64,000 nucleotides of DNA from Methylocystis sp. L43. GTDB taxonomy: Bacteria; Pseudomonadota; Alphaproteobacteria; Rhizobiales; Beijerinckiaceae. Positions 18,221 through 26,903 of this stretch are shown in pieces. The notes beneath the pieces are model-generated. The model had not been told where the DNA came from and ran no database searches. It worked only from the letters and a program-made list of their open reading frames with translations. A program made the position numbers and the translations under genes. The DNA lies in the NCBI RefSeq assembly GCF_015709525.1, contig NZ_JADNRA010000035.1, forward strand, positions 248,001-312,000, read 5' to 3'. Numbering within the stretch: position 1 is the first letter of the stretch; each line of letters begins with the position of its first letter.

Positions 18221-18518
18221 CCAAAATATAGCTCGCCAGCGAGTCGATCTCTTCGCGGGCAAGAATGATGTTGGGCATGTTCTTGTGCGAAGAGCGCAGG
18301 AAAACTTTCAGCGACAGTTCCGTCGTCGAAGGCATGTTGGCGACGTCGATAAAGCGCGGGGCCTTGGGATCCGCGCTCTTGGCCTCTGCGTCGGCGCCAA
18401 CCGCGTGGCATGAGGCGCATTCGGCTTTGGCGATTTGCGCGCCGGTCGTCGAATCCGCGCTCGCGGCCATCGCCGGCGCCGCAATGAAGGCCAAGCCCAC
18501 AGACAGCGCTATCCTCAT
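18204..18518 (-). CDS. Small class I c-type cytochrome
   Basis: A 104-residue exported monohaem cytochrome. A Sec signal peptide (MRIALSVGLAFIAAPAMA) is followed by the haem site CASCH (Cys34, Cys37, His38) and a likely axial Met81 in HKNMPNI. ATG 18518 is preferred, with GAGGAG 8 bases upstream; the longer frame overlaps fabI. It is the last gene of the fabA-fabB-fabI run, only 4 bases after the fabI stop. Its redox partner is unknown. Confidence 0.87.
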   Translation of the reverse strand: MRIALSVGLAFIAAPAMAASADSTTGAQIAKAECASCHAVGADAEAKSADPKAPRFIDVANMPSTTELSLKVFLRSSHKNMPNIILAREEIDSLASYILGLGGK

Positions 18519-18522
18519 CGCC

Positions 18523-19332
18523 TTACTCCTCGCCGTTGAGATCCTCGGGACGCGGCTGCAACATGATATTATAGCCGGCGTCGACAAGATGAACTTCGCC
18601 CGTCACGCCGCCCGACAGCTCCGACAGCAAATAAAGCGCCGAGCCGCCGATTTCATCAAGCGTGATCATCCGGCGCAATGGACAATGCTTTTTTTGAAAG
18701 GCGCCCATCGCCCGCGCGCCTGTGATGCCGGCGCCCGCCATCGTGCGCACCGGGCCGGGCGACAGCGCATTGACGCGAATGCCGCGATCGCCGAAGTCGG
18801 CGGCAAGATAGCGCACCGATGAATCGAGCGCCGCCTTCGCCACGCCCATGACGTTATAATTCGGCATGACATGGGTGCCGCCGCCGAAGCTCACCGTCAG
18901 CAGCGATCCGCCGTTCTTCATCAGCGTGGCGGCGCGGCGCGCGGCTTCGGTGAAGGAAAAACAGGATATGACAAGCGTGCGAATGAAATTCTCGCGCGAG
19001 GTGTCGGCGTAGAGTCCCTTCAATTCGCTTTTGTCGGAATAGGCGATGGAGTGGACGAGAAAATCCATATCGCCCCAGTCGTATTCGAGACGGGCGAACA
19101 CCTGATCCACCGTCGATATATCCTCGGCGTCGCACGGCAGCACAAGGTTCGACCCGAGCTCCTGCGCGAGCGGCTTGACGCGCTTGCCGAGCGCCTCGCC
19201 CTGATAGGTGAATGCGAGCGTCGCGCCGTGGCGCGCAAGAACGCGCGCGATGCCGTAGGCGATCGAATGATCATTGGCGACGCCCATGATGAGGCCGCGC
19301 TTACCCTGCATGAGACCGGTTGAAACTGTCAT
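18523..19332 (-). CDS. fabI: Enoyl-[acyl-carrier-protein] reductase (NADH)
   Basis: A 269-residue short-chain dehydrogenase of the FabI type, the last reduction step of fatty-acid elongation. GVANDHSIAYGIARVLA is the divergent nucleotide-binding segment typical of FabI, and the active-site Tyr-x6-Lys is in YNVMGVAKAALD. The C terminus LVDAGYNIM is characteristic. It lies downstream of fabA-fabB with a 234-base gap holding a palindromic repeat. Confidence 0.95.
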   Translation of the reverse strand: MTVSTGLMQGKRGLIMGVANDHSIAYGIARVLARHGATLAFTYQGEALGKRVKPLAQELGSNLVLPCDAEDISTVDQVFARLEYDWGDMDFLVHSIAYSDKSELKGLYADTSRENFIRTLVISCFSFTEAARRAATLMKNGGSLLTVSFGGGTHVMPNYNVMGVAKAALDSSVRYLAADFGDRGIRVNALSPGPVRTMAGAGITGARAMGAFQKKHCPLRRMITLDEIGGSALYLLSELSGGVTGEVHLVDAGYNIMLQPRPEDLNGEE

Positions 19333-19517
19333 ATGGCGATTGTCATCGTAGGAGAGATCGAAAGATCGGGCCTAAGCCCTGCGGAGACGCAAACAGCAAA
19401 GAAGAACGGACGTTATGGACCGGCCGCAGCGGCGATACCTCTATCCACGAGCGCCGCTCGTTCGCAATCCATCCATTGGAAGAATCGCCTTCTCCTAAAC
19501 TCCGGCGGGATTGTCTC

Positions 19518-19551
19518 GACGTGGATGGCCGGGACAAGCCCGGTCAAGACG
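19518..19551. repeat. Interspersed palindrome (CCGGG-ACAAG-CCCGG type)
   Basis: In the fabB-fabI gap, the core CCGGG (19529-19533), ACAAG and CCCGG (19539-19543) forms a hairpin; read on the minus strand it would translate as LTGLVPAIHV. That peptide is a familiar spurious-ORF signature of a dispersed element in Hyphomicrobiales genomes. The remainder of the 19333-19566 gap shows nothing else. Confidence 0.65.
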
Positions 19552-19566
19552 CTCGCCGCTGCGGAC

Positions 19567-20790
19567 CTATGCGTCTGGATGCTTGAACACCAATGTCGCA
19601 TTGGTGCCGCCAAAACCGAAGGAGTTGGACAGCACCGCGCCGAGCTTCACATTGTCGCGCCGCTCGCGCAGGATCGGCATATCAGCGAAATCCGGATCGA
19701 GTTCCTCGATATGGGCGCTTTCGCAGATGAAGCCGTTCTGCATCATCAACAGGGAATAGATCGCCTCCTGCACGCCCGTCGCGCCGAGCGAATGGCCGGT
19801 CAGCGATTTCGTCGCGGCGATCGGCGGGCACTTGTCGCCGACGCCGAACACTTCGCGCAGCGCCTCGATTTCCTTGGCGTCGCCGACCGGGGTCGCCGTG
19901 GCGTGGGGGTTGATATAGTCGATCGGGCATTTCACCGTCGCGAGCGCCTGCTGCATGCAGCGCACCGCGCCCTCGCCCGAGGGCGCCACCATGTCATGGC
20001 CGTCCGAGGTCGCGCCATAGCCGGCGACTTCGGCGTAGATCTTCGCGCCGCGCGCCTTGGCGTGTTCGAGTTCTTCGAGCACCAGCACGCCGGCGCCGCC
20101 GGCGATGACGAATCCGTCGCGATTCTTGTCATAGGCGCGCGAAGCCGTCGCCGGACGATCATTGTAGGAGGAGGACATCGCGCCCATGGCGTCGAAAAGG
20201 ACCGAGAGCTCCCACTCCAACTCCTCGCAGCCGCCCGCGAAGATCATGTCCTGCTTGCCGTATTGAATCAGTTCGTAGGCGTTGCCGATGCAGTGATTGG
20301 ACGTGGCGCAGGCGGATGAGATCGAATAGTTGACGCCCTTGATCTTGAACCAGACCGCAAGCGTCGCCGAAGCTGTCGAAGACATGCTTTTGGGCACGGC
20401 GAAGGGACCGACGCGCTTGGGTCCCTTGGTGCGTGTGATATCGGCAGATTCGACAAGCGTGTGGGTCGAGGGTCCGCCGGACCCCATGATGATTCCCGTG
20501 CGCTCGTTGGAGATTTCCGCTTCGGTCAGGCCGGCGTCGGCGATCGCCTGATCCATGGCGACATGGTTCCACGCCGTGCCGGTCGCATGGAAGCGCATGG
20601 CGCGGCGATCGACGAGCGTCGATGGGTCGAGCGTCGGCATTCCGTAGACCTGCGAGCGGAAGCCGAGTTCGGCGTATTTATCCGCGCGCGAGATGCCCGA
20701 CTTCGCCTCGCGCAGCGAAGCGATCACTTCCTGGGTGGTGTTGCCGATCGACGACACAATTCCCATGCCGGTGACGACGACTCGTCTCAT
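19567..20790 (-). CDS. fabB: 3-oxoacyl-ACP synthase I
   Basis: A 407-residue condensing enzyme required for unsaturated fatty acid synthesis together with FabA. The catalytic triad is present: Cys161 in [12 protein letters not shown], the first His in [11 protein letters not shown] and the second in [13 protein letters not shown]. The N terminus [17 protein letters not shown] fixes the start. It follows fabA by 57 bases. Confidence 0.96.
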   Translation of the reverse strand: MRRVVVTGMGIVSSIGNTTQEVIASLREAKSGISRADKYAELGFRSQVYGMPTLDPSTLVDRRAMRFHATGTAWNHVAMDQAIADAGLTEAEISNERTGIIMGSGGPSTHTLVESADITRTKGPKRVGPFAVPKSMSSTASATLAVWFKIKGVNYSISSACATSNHCIGNAYELIQYGKQDMIFAGGCEELEWELSVLFDAMGAMSSSYNDRPATASRAYDKNRDGFVIAGGAGVLVLEELEHAKARGAKIYAEVAGYGATSDGHDMVAPSGEGAVRCMQQALATVKCPIDYINPHATATPVGDAKEIEALREVFGVGDKCPPIAATKSLTGHSLGATGVQEAIYSLLMMQNGFICESAHIEELDPDFADMPILRERRDNVKLGAVLSNSFGFGGTNATLVFKHPDA

Positions 20791-20847
20791 TGTCCAACTC
20801 CTTGGTCCAACTCCTTGGCGGCGCTTTCCCGCGCCTTGCTGAGCGCT

Positions 20848-21372
20848 TCAGGCGGCGGCCGGCGCCTCGGCCTTGGCGAGCCCGACCTTCAAATCTTTCG
20901 CCTCATAGATTCGCTCTCCGTCGGCGGCGACCCAGCCATCGGCGATGCCGAGCACAAGCTTGCCCTTGAAGACGCGCTTAAAGTCGATGCCGTAGGTCAC
21001 CTTTTTCACGGTCGGGCGAACTTGCCCGCTGAATTTCACCTCGCCGACGCCGAGCGCCATGCCGCGTCCCGGATTGTCGAGCCAGGCGAGATAGAAGCCG
21101 ACCATCTGCCACAGCGCATCGAGGCCAAGGCAGCCGGGCATCACCGGATTGCCCTTGAAATGGCAGTCGAAAAACCAGAGGCTCGGCTTAATGTCGAGTT
21201 CGGCGCGCATGTAGCCTTTGCCGTGCTCGCCGCCGTCTTCGAAGATCTCGGTGATCCGGTCGAACATCAGCATCGGCGGCAGCGGCAGCTGCGCATTACC
21301 CGGGCCGAACAGCTTCTCCTCGCCGCACGCCAGTAAATCCTCGTAGCCGAATGAGGAGCGCCTTTCGCCCAT
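20848..21372 (-). CDS. fabA: 3-hydroxydecanoyl-ACP dehydratase/isomerase
   Basis: A 174-residue hot-dog-fold enzyme that dehydrates and isomerises C10 intermediates and so starts anaerobic-type unsaturated fatty acid synthesis. Catalytic His71 ([15 protein letters not shown]) and Asp85 (GLDALWQM) are in their usual places. ATG 21372 is preferred over one 16 codons upstream because it gives the usual family length and N terminus. First gene of fabA-fabB-fabI, divergent from irr. Confidence 0.95.
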   Translation of the reverse strand: MGERRSSFGYEDLLACGEEKLFGPGNAQLPLPPMLMFDRITEIFEDGGEHGKGYMRAELDIKPSLWFFDCHFKGNPVMPGCLGLDALWQMVGFYLAWLDNPGRGMALGVGEVKFSGQVRPTVKKVTYGIDFKRVFKGKLVLGIADGWVAADGERIYEAKDLKVGLAKAEAPAAA

Positions 21373-21631
21373 CGTCCTGTGTTCCTCGCGTTGGAGCCTT
21401 TGAAGGCCCATCCTCCCCAAGCGCCCTCAAAAGGCGCCCTTATTTTTCTGCGCAGGCGGCGGCTCCGGTCTTAGCCGCTCCTGAGCGAAGCGATCCGTAA
21501 CATAGCCTCGCCCGGGCCGGAAGCGCCGTCGCAAGCGGGGTCGCAACGCCCGAGCGGCGTTGAATTTCCCGCCATTCCCCCTATGATGCCATGGAGAAAA
21601 CCGCGAGAGTAGAAAACCGCGAGCCGCTGCA

Positions 21632-22078
21632 ATGGACGCCGAGCCAATTTCGACCGTTCCGCCAGACTCTGCGCCCCGCAAGCCGGTCGCAGAGTTGCTG
21701 GGCGACGCCGGGCTGCGGCCCACCCGCCAGCGGCTGGCGCTCGGCGAGCTGCTGTTTGGTCAAAGCGGCGATCGTCATGTGACGGCGGAGCGGCTCTATG
21801 AGGAAGCTCTCGCCGCCAATCTCTCCGTTTCGCTTGCGACCGTGTACAACGCGCTTCACCAGTTCACCCAGGCGGGCTTGCTGCGGGAGATCGCCGTCGA
21901 CGGCGCCCGGGTGTATTTTGACACCAACACCGCCGACCACCATCATTTCCTCCTCGAAGACGACGGAGAGCTGTACGACATCGCCGGCGCGAATGTCTCG
22001 GTCTCCGATCTTCCCCAGCCGCCCGACGGTTTGCGGGTCGCACGCGTAGATGTCGTGGTGCGTCTTCGCCGCGCCTAA
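21632..22078 (+). CDS. irr: Iron response regulator Irr (Fur family)
   Basis: A 148-residue Fur-superfamily repressor. The winged helix is visible (GLRPTRQRLALGELLF, SLATVYNALHQFTQAGLL) as is the triple histidine HHH at 103-105, the haem/metal-binding signature of Irr. There is no cysteine anywhere, so the N-terminal haem regulatory Cys-Pro motif of Bradyrhizobium Irr is absent, as in other rhizobial Irr proteins. The divergent irr/fabA arrangement is conserved in this order and supports Irr over Fur or Mur. Confidence 0.9.
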   Translation: MDAEPISTVPPDSAPRKPVAELLGDAGLRPTRQRLALGELLFGQSGDRHVTAERLYEEALAANLSVSLATVYNALHQFTQAGLLREIAVDGARVYFDTNTADHHHFLLEDDGELYDIAGANVSVSDLPQPPDGLRVARVDVVVRLRRA

Positions 22079-22177
22079 GCCCGCCCTATAATCTGAAGAC
22101 GACAAATTTCGAAGCAGCTCGACGTCGCTCGCAGAGCCGTAGAGATCTCTTCGAAAACCAGGGTGGGGCGAGGAGCA

Positions 22178-23164
22178 ATGTCGCAGCGAGCGACCGAAAA
22201 GGAATCCGAGATCACCTACGCGCAGTTCAAGGCGCTTGCCAATTCCATCCCGAATCTTGCTTGGATGGCGCGGCCGGATGGATGGGTGTTTTGGTACAAT
22301 GACCGGTGGTACGAATATACCGGCACGACTCCTGAGGACATGGCGGGATGGGGTTGGCAATCCGTGCATCATCCGGACGTGCTGCCCAAAATGCTGGAAC
22401 GCTGGACGCATGCAATTGAGCGTGGCGAGTTTTTCCAGATGATCTTTCCGCTCAAGGGCGCCGACGGGCTCTATCGACCTTTCCTGACGCGCATCGAACC
22501 GTTACGCGAAAACGGCGTCATCGTCGGGTGGTATGGCACCAACACCGACGTCACCGAACAGGAACGCGATCGCGAACGCTTGCAGCTTCTGATCCACGAA
22601 CTCAATCACCGCGTCAAGAACACGCTGGCCACGGTTCACTCGATCGCCATGCATTCTTTGCGCGACCTGAAGCCGAATTCGGCCGAGATCTTCGAGAACC
22701 GTCTGCTGGCGCTCGCCGCCGTGCATGACGTGCTGACCCGTGAGAACTGGACGAAGGCGCAGGTCGACGAACTCGTGCGCACCGCCATCGCCCCAGCGGG
22801 CGCTGAGAACTTTGACGTTTCGGGACCACCCGTCGACGTCTGCCCGCGCATCGCGTCGGCGCTGGCGATGACGCTCCATGAGCTATGCACGAACGCCGTC
22901 AGACACGGATCGCTGTCGGCGCCCGGCGGACGAGTCGCGATCGACTGGAGCGTCGACTCCGCGCGGCGAACGCCGATGCTCCATCTCATCTGGCGCGAAC
23001 AGGGCGGACCGCCGATTTCGCCGCCGTCCAGCAAAGGATTTGGCATGCGGCTGATCGAGCGGACGCTGGCGTCCGACGCGGGCGCTCAGGTCGCGGTCGA
23101 ATTTCGGCCTGAAGGGTTGCGCTGCGCAATGGACATTCCCCTCACCCTGGAAATGCTCAAATGA
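22178..23164 (+). CDS. PAS-domain HWE-family sensor histidine kinase
   Basis: A 328-residue soluble kinase. A PAS domain spans about 15-128 (NSIPNLAWMARPDGWVFWYN, GWYGTNTDVTEQ). The HWE core follows: phosphoacceptor His144 in HELNHRVKNTLATVHSIA, an N box TLHELCTNAVRHG and the WRE of LIWREQGGP, then GFGMRLIERTL. No membrane helix, so it senses a cytosolic cue. ATG 22178 has CGAGGAG 5 bases upstream and is preferred to GTG 22163. Its stop overlaps the next gene as ATGA, marking the response regulator as its partner. Confidence 0.9.
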   Translation: MSQRATEKESEITYAQFKALANSIPNLAWMARPDGWVFWYNDRWYEYTGTTPEDMAGWGWQSVHHPDVLPKMLERWTHAIERGEFFQMIFPLKGADGLYRPFLTRIEPLRENGVIVGWYGTNTDVTEQERDRERLQLLIHELNHRVKNTLATVHSIAMHSLRDLKPNSAEIFENRLLALAAVHDVLTRENWTKAQVDELVRTAIAPAGAENFDVSGPPVDVCPRIASALAMTLHELCTNAVRHGSLSAPGGRVAIDWSVDSARRTPMLHLIWREQGGPPISPPSSKGFGMRLIERTLASDAGAQVAVEFRPEGLRCAMDIPLTLEMLK

Positions 23165-23535
23165 GCGGACCCCGCATTCTTATCGTGGAAGACGAAGCCG
23201 TCATCGCCATGGCGCTTGAGATGTTTCTCGAGGAGCTCGGCGCCCAGGTCGTCGCGACCGCCGGCAATATCCAGGACGCACTGCACAAGGCGACGAGCGA
23301 AGATTTCGACATCGCCTTTCTCGACATCAACCTGAATGGACAGAAGGCTCATGTTCTCCCCGGCGTCCTGGAGCGCCGGCAAAAGCCCTTCGCTTTCGTG
23401 ACGGGGTATGGCGAACAGGGCGTGCTCGAGGCGCATGCCGACGCGCCGGTCGTCGCCAAGCCCTTCAGTCGGGCCGCCATTTCGGCAGCGCTGGAAACGC
23501 TTAAAAGCCGCCTGCCGGCGGGGCCATCCGCGTGA
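23161..23535 (+). CDS. Single-domain response regulator (FAT GUY-like)
   Basis: A 124-residue receiver domain with no output domain. The acidic pocket (Glu10, Asp11), phosphoacceptor Asp55 (FLDINLNG) and lysine Lys100 (AKPF) are present. The segment PFAFVTGYG (76-84) resembles the FATGUY motif of alphaproteobacterial stand-alone regulators that feed the general stress response, with Val for the usual Ala. Translationally coupled to the upstream HWE kinase. It could act as a phosphate sink or relay; no PhyR/NepR/EcfG genes are in the window. Confidence 0.86.
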   Translation: MSGPRILIVEDEAVIAMALEMFLEELGAQVVATAGNIQDALHKATSEDFDIAFLDINLNGQKAHVLPGVLERRQKPFAFVTGYGEQGVLEAHADAPVVAKPFSRAAISAALETLKSRLPAGPSA

Positions 23536-24111
23536 TTATTCGAATTTCTCGCCCGGATAGACGCCCCAGAGATTTTCCTGCTCCATGTAGCCGTCAAAGC
23601 CCTTGCCGGCGATGCGGCACCATTTGCCGTCGCAGCCGCGCAAATTGCCGATGACGCCCGGACCGAGCTTGGCCGTCGGCGTCGAATGATCGGCGGCGAC
23701 GAGCAGCTGTGGCTCCTTTTTCCACGGCGCGACCAAGGCGGTGCGCCGTCCAGAGAGCAGCGAGTGCAACACCCAGCCTTCGGCGCCTTCGGAATCGCGG
23801 ATCTTGCGCCAGGTTTCGAATTCGGCGGTGATCTCGACGGGGAGCGCCGCGCGTTCGTAGATCCAGACAGCCGGATGTTCCTTGCTCGGTCCCTCGCGAA
23901 CATTGACCCGATCCGATTTGAGGCTGACGTAGCGGGGCAAGGGCAGGCCGCTCACCGGGCCCTTCTGCGACTCCTGAGCGCTGGCGTGCGCTGCGCAAAA
24001 TACCGCGCATAGGAGGGCGGCGAAAAACGCGCGGCGACGCTTTTGGAAAAGTTCCTGAGCGTTTGAGAAAGCAGCCGAAACTGGCTCAGATTCTGCATTT
24101 ATTCGCGACAT
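23536..24111 (-). CDS. Exported SH3-like domain protein
   Basis: A protein of about 191 residues with an N-terminal hydrophobic segment (FFAALLCAVFCAAHASA, cleavage near Ala) and two bacterial SH3-like repeats, the first with DRVNVREGPSKEHPAVWIY, the second with GVIGNLRGCDGKWCRIAG. Such proteins bind cell-wall or ligand peptides in the periplasm. ATG 24111 is used; ATG 24147 is equally possible and neither has a clear ribosome site. Function unknown. Confidence 0.8.
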   Translation of the reverse strand: MSRINAESEPVSAAFSNAQELFQKRRRAFFAALLCAVFCAAHASAQESQKGPVSGLPLPRYVSLKSDRVNVREGPSKEHPAVWIYERAALPVEITAEFETWRKIRDSEGAEGWVLHSLLSGRRTALVAPWKKEPQLLVAADHSTPTAKLGPGVIGNLRGCDGKWCRIAGKGFDGYMEQENLWGVYPGEKFE

Positions 24112-24337
24112 GATGGACTGATCGCTCGCTTGTCTTTGGCCCGTCATCTGCTAGGAAGTCGAATGCGTCCGCCGAGGAGGCGTATTGGTTTTGTCGCTGA
24201 CCGTCGTTAAGACCCGGTTGAAGCCGGCGAAACTCGCCGGCGTCTTTTCATCCGCCGCGGCGACGCGGCCAAGATCATAGCGCAATCGCAGAAGCGCTGC
24301 TGCAACACAACATAAACGCGGAGGCACGACCAGGGAT

Positions 24338-25333
24338 ATGCCGAAAAAGAAGCCGCTCGTTGTCGTGTCGCGCCGGCTGCCCGAGGTCATCGAAACCCGC
24401 ATGTGCGAGTTGTTCGACACCCGCCTCAATGAAAGCGACAAGCCGCTCACTCATGACGAACTCGTCGAGGCCATGCGCACGGCCGACGTGCTGGTGCCGA
24501 CCATCACCGACCGCATCGATTCCCATCTGATCGCCCAGGCCGGCGAGCAAATGAAGCTGATCGCCAATTTCGGCAATGGCGTCGACAATATCGACGTCGC
24601 CTCGGCGCTCGATCGCTCCATCACCGTCACCAACACGCCCGGCGTTTTGACCGAAGACACAGCCGACATGACGATGGCGCTGATTCTTTCGGTGTCGCGT
24701 CGTCTCGTCGAAGGCGCGAGCGCCATTCCCGACGGCGCTTGGGCGGGCTGGTCGCCGACCTGGATGCTCGGTCATCGGATCACCGGCAAGAGACTCGGCA
24801 TCGTCGGCATGGGCCGGATCGGCCAAGCCTTGGCGCGGCGTGCGAAAAGCTTTGGGCTTTCAATTCATTACCATAACCGTCGGCGAGTCTCGGCCGATCT
24901 CGAAGAGCAATTGGAGGCGACTTATTGGGAGTCGCTTGATCAGATGCTGGCGCGGGTCGACGTCGTGTCGATCCACTGCCCGCACACGCCGGCGACCTAT
25001 CACCTTCTCTCCGCCCGCAGACTGGCGCATCTGCGTCCCCACGCCATTCTGATCAACACCGCGCGCGGCGAAATCGTCGATGAGAACGCGCTGGTGCGGA
25101 TGCTTGAAGCGGATGAGATGGCCGGCGCCGGCCTCGACGTCTTCGAGCATGAGCCCGCCGTCTCGCCCAAATTATTGAAGCTCGCCAAGGCCGGGAAAGT
25201 CACGCTGCTCCCGCATATGGGCTCGGCGACGATCGAAGGCCGCATCGATATGGGCGAGAAAGTGATCATCAACATCAAAACCTTCATGGACGGCCATCGG
25301 CCGCCTGACCGCGTCCTGCCGAGCATGTTATAA
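24338..25333 (+). CDS. D-isomer 2-hydroxyacid dehydrogenase (glyoxylate/hydroxypyruvate reductase-like)
   Basis: A 331-residue NAD(P)-dependent dehydrogenase. The Rossmann glycine motif is GIVGMGRIGQALARRAK, and the catalytic Arg-Glu-His set is visible in INTARGEIVDE, DVFEHEP and LLPHMGSAT. The close fit to GyaR/GhrB-type enzymes suggests glyoxylate or hydroxypyruvate reduction. In serine-cycle methylotrophs such a step is central, but the substrate is not fixed by sequence. Stand-alone gene with a start preceded by GGAGGCACGACCAGGGAT. Confidence 0.87.
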   Translation: MPKKKPLVVVSRRLPEVIETRMCELFDTRLNESDKPLTHDELVEAMRTADVLVPTITDRIDSHLIAQAGEQMKLIANFGNGVDNIDVASALDRSITVTNTPGVLTEDTADMTMALILSVSRRLVEGASAIPDGAWAGWSPTWMLGHRITGKRLGIVGMGRIGQALARRAKSFGLSIHYHNRRRVSADLEEQLEATYWESLDQMLARVDVVSIHCPHTPATYHLLSARRLAHLRPHAILINTARGEIVDENALVRMLEADEMAGAGLDVFEHEPAVSPKLLKLAKAGKVTLLPHMGSATIEGRIDMGEKVIINIKTFMDGHRPPDRVLPSML

Positions 25334-25396
25334 GGCGCTGCGCTGCGGCCTCGGCCGCCTGGCGCAGGTCGCTTTATGGGGAGGATGATTGACGCG

Positions 25397-25891
25397 ATGA
25401 ACAGGATTTTGCTCGCCTTAGCCGCCTCGCTCTGCGCCGTCGCGCTCGCCTCCGGGCCTACCGACGCCAAGAGCGCGAAGAGCGCCAAGCCGCCTCAGGG
25501 CGCGGAGCAGAAGCAGCCGGAAGACGAAAACAAAGAGACGGGCGGCCTTCCGCGGTATCAGCCGTTCCCGCACAATCAGAATTTCGTGCTCAAGGAGATC
25601 AACGGCAAAGCGCCGCCGGTGGAGATGTGGATCTCGATCGACTCAACGGGCCGCGCCAACGGCTTTTCGGGCTGCAAGAACTGGTCGGGCATCTTCATCA
25701 TCGGCCCCAACCGGCTCGGACCGCGCACCATGCCGGCGGTCAACGAACGCAAATGTGAAGGCCCGCTCGCCGCCTTCGAGCGCGACTATTGGGCAGTCCT
25801 GCTCTCGGGCCCCTATTGGGACACCAAGGGCGACGACCTCTTCCTGAAGGGCGCGCAGGGCGGCGTGCTGCATTTCCAGCGTTCGCTCTAG
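25397..25891 (+). CDS. Exported META/HslJ-like domain protein
   Basis: A protein of about 164 residues with a signal peptide (MNRILLALAASLCAVALA), a Lys/Pro-rich linker, then a single globular domain with GRANGFSGCKNWSGIF and a second cysteine (ERKCEG) that resembles META-domain folds, where two cysteines may pair. The start is uncertain: ATGs at 25376, 25385 and 25397 are in frame; the last gives the cleanest signal peptide. Function unknown. Confidence 0.7.
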   Translation: MNRILLALAASLCAVALASGPTDAKSAKSAKPPQGAEQKQPEDENKETGGLPRYQPFPHNQNFVLKEINGKAPPVEMWISIDSTGRANGFSGCKNWSGIFIIGPNRLGPRTMPAVNERKCEGPLAAFERDYWAVLLSGPYWDTKGDDLFLKGAQGGVLHFQRSL

Positions 25892-25960
25892 GACCGGTCA
25901 GTCGCTCGCGACGAGCGAGATTCCTGAATAGACTCCCGGAGTTCCGATCGCGACGGGCAT

Positions 25961-25986
25961 CCCGATCAGGCCTTCGGCCTCTCGGG
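25961..25986. terminator. Hairpin between convergent genes
   Basis: CCCGA..AGGCC-TTC-GGCCT..TCGGG, a stem of two 5-bp blocks with small internal mismatches, in the 119-base gap between the META-like gene and the universal stress protein gene. No T-run; a weak bidirectional terminator at best. Confidence 0.35.
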
Positions 25987-26010
25987 AGGGGAGCGGCGAT
26001 GCGCCGGCGA

Positions 26011-26829
26011 TTATTTGACCGGCGACGCGAGCAGCGGACAGGGCGCCTCGTGCAGCACGCGCTGCGTCGTCGAGCCCCGCAGCGCCTCCAGCAGGCCCTT
26101 TCGGCCACGCGTCGGCATGGCGATCATGTCGGCCTTGATCTCCTTCGCGTAGGAGAGAATGGTTTCGACGACCGGCCCGCGGCGCAACTCGATGTGCGGC
26201 AGCAGCCCTTCAAAAAGCGGCAGATCTTCGCCGACGTGCAGCAACATGACGTCGGCGGCCGGGTTGAGACAATGCGCGAGCGCGGCGACGTGGCGGAAGG
26301 CGTCGAGCGGCGAGACCGTCGCCTCGACCGGCATCAGCACCGTATTGAGCGACACGGCGCCAGTCTCCCGGTCGACGAAGCCTTTCTGGTCCTCGCGCAG
26401 GAACAGCGCCGGCACATGCGTCTCGCGCGCCGTTTCCTCCGCGACTGAGCTGGCGAGCAGCCGCTCCAGAGCGCTGCGCGGCCGGGTCATCATCACAAGA
26501 AGATCGCACAGGTGCCGCTCGACATAGGCGGTGACGCCGACGACGGGCGATTCCGATTCGACCGACGCTTTGACGAATTTAACGCCGAGCTGCTCGGCGA
26601 CGTCCTCTCGCGTCGCGGTGGGCGAGATCATCTTCCAGCGCGCCAACATCTCGCGCACCTGCGGAAAGCGGCTCCAATCGTCCTCGTCGGTCTCGGGCGC
26701 TTCGATGTGCAGAATATGAAACATGCTCTTGCAGGCCACGGCGATGCGCAGCGCATGCGCGAAGGCGTCCTGGCTCGCGAAGGAAAGATCGGTGGGATGC
26801 ACGATTGATTTGGGCGTGTCGCCATTCAT
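26011..26829 (-). CDS. Universal stress protein (UspA family)
   Basis: A 272-residue protein with two Usp domains in tandem. The first begins KSIVHPTDLSFASQDAFAHA; the second, from about residue 155, ends with the nucleotide-site-like ADMIAMPTRGRKGLLEALRGSTTQRVL, close to the G-2x-G-9x-G-S/T ATP motif. Such proteins respond to starvation or stress; the ligand is likely ATP but not certain. Monocistronic, 74 bases from hisS. Confidence 0.85.
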   Translation of the reverse strand: MNGDTPKSIVHPTDLSFASQDAFAHALRIAVACKSMFHILHIEAPETDEDDWSRFPQVREMLARWKMISPTATREDVAEQLGVKFVKASVESESPVVGVTAYVERHLCDLLVMMTRPRSALERLLASSVAEETARETHVPALFLREDQKGFVDRETGAVSLNTVLMPVEATVSPLDAFRHVAALAHCLNPAADVMLLHVGEDLPLFEGLLPHIELRRGPVVETILSYAKEIKADMIAMPTRGRKGLLEALRGSTTQRVLHEAPCPLLASPVK

Positions 26830-26903
26830 CTGCGTTTGCTCCTCTATCCCTTCGCAAAACTATACGCGCCGGCGCGCCTGGCAATGATCTGCTTCGCCGC
26901 AGG

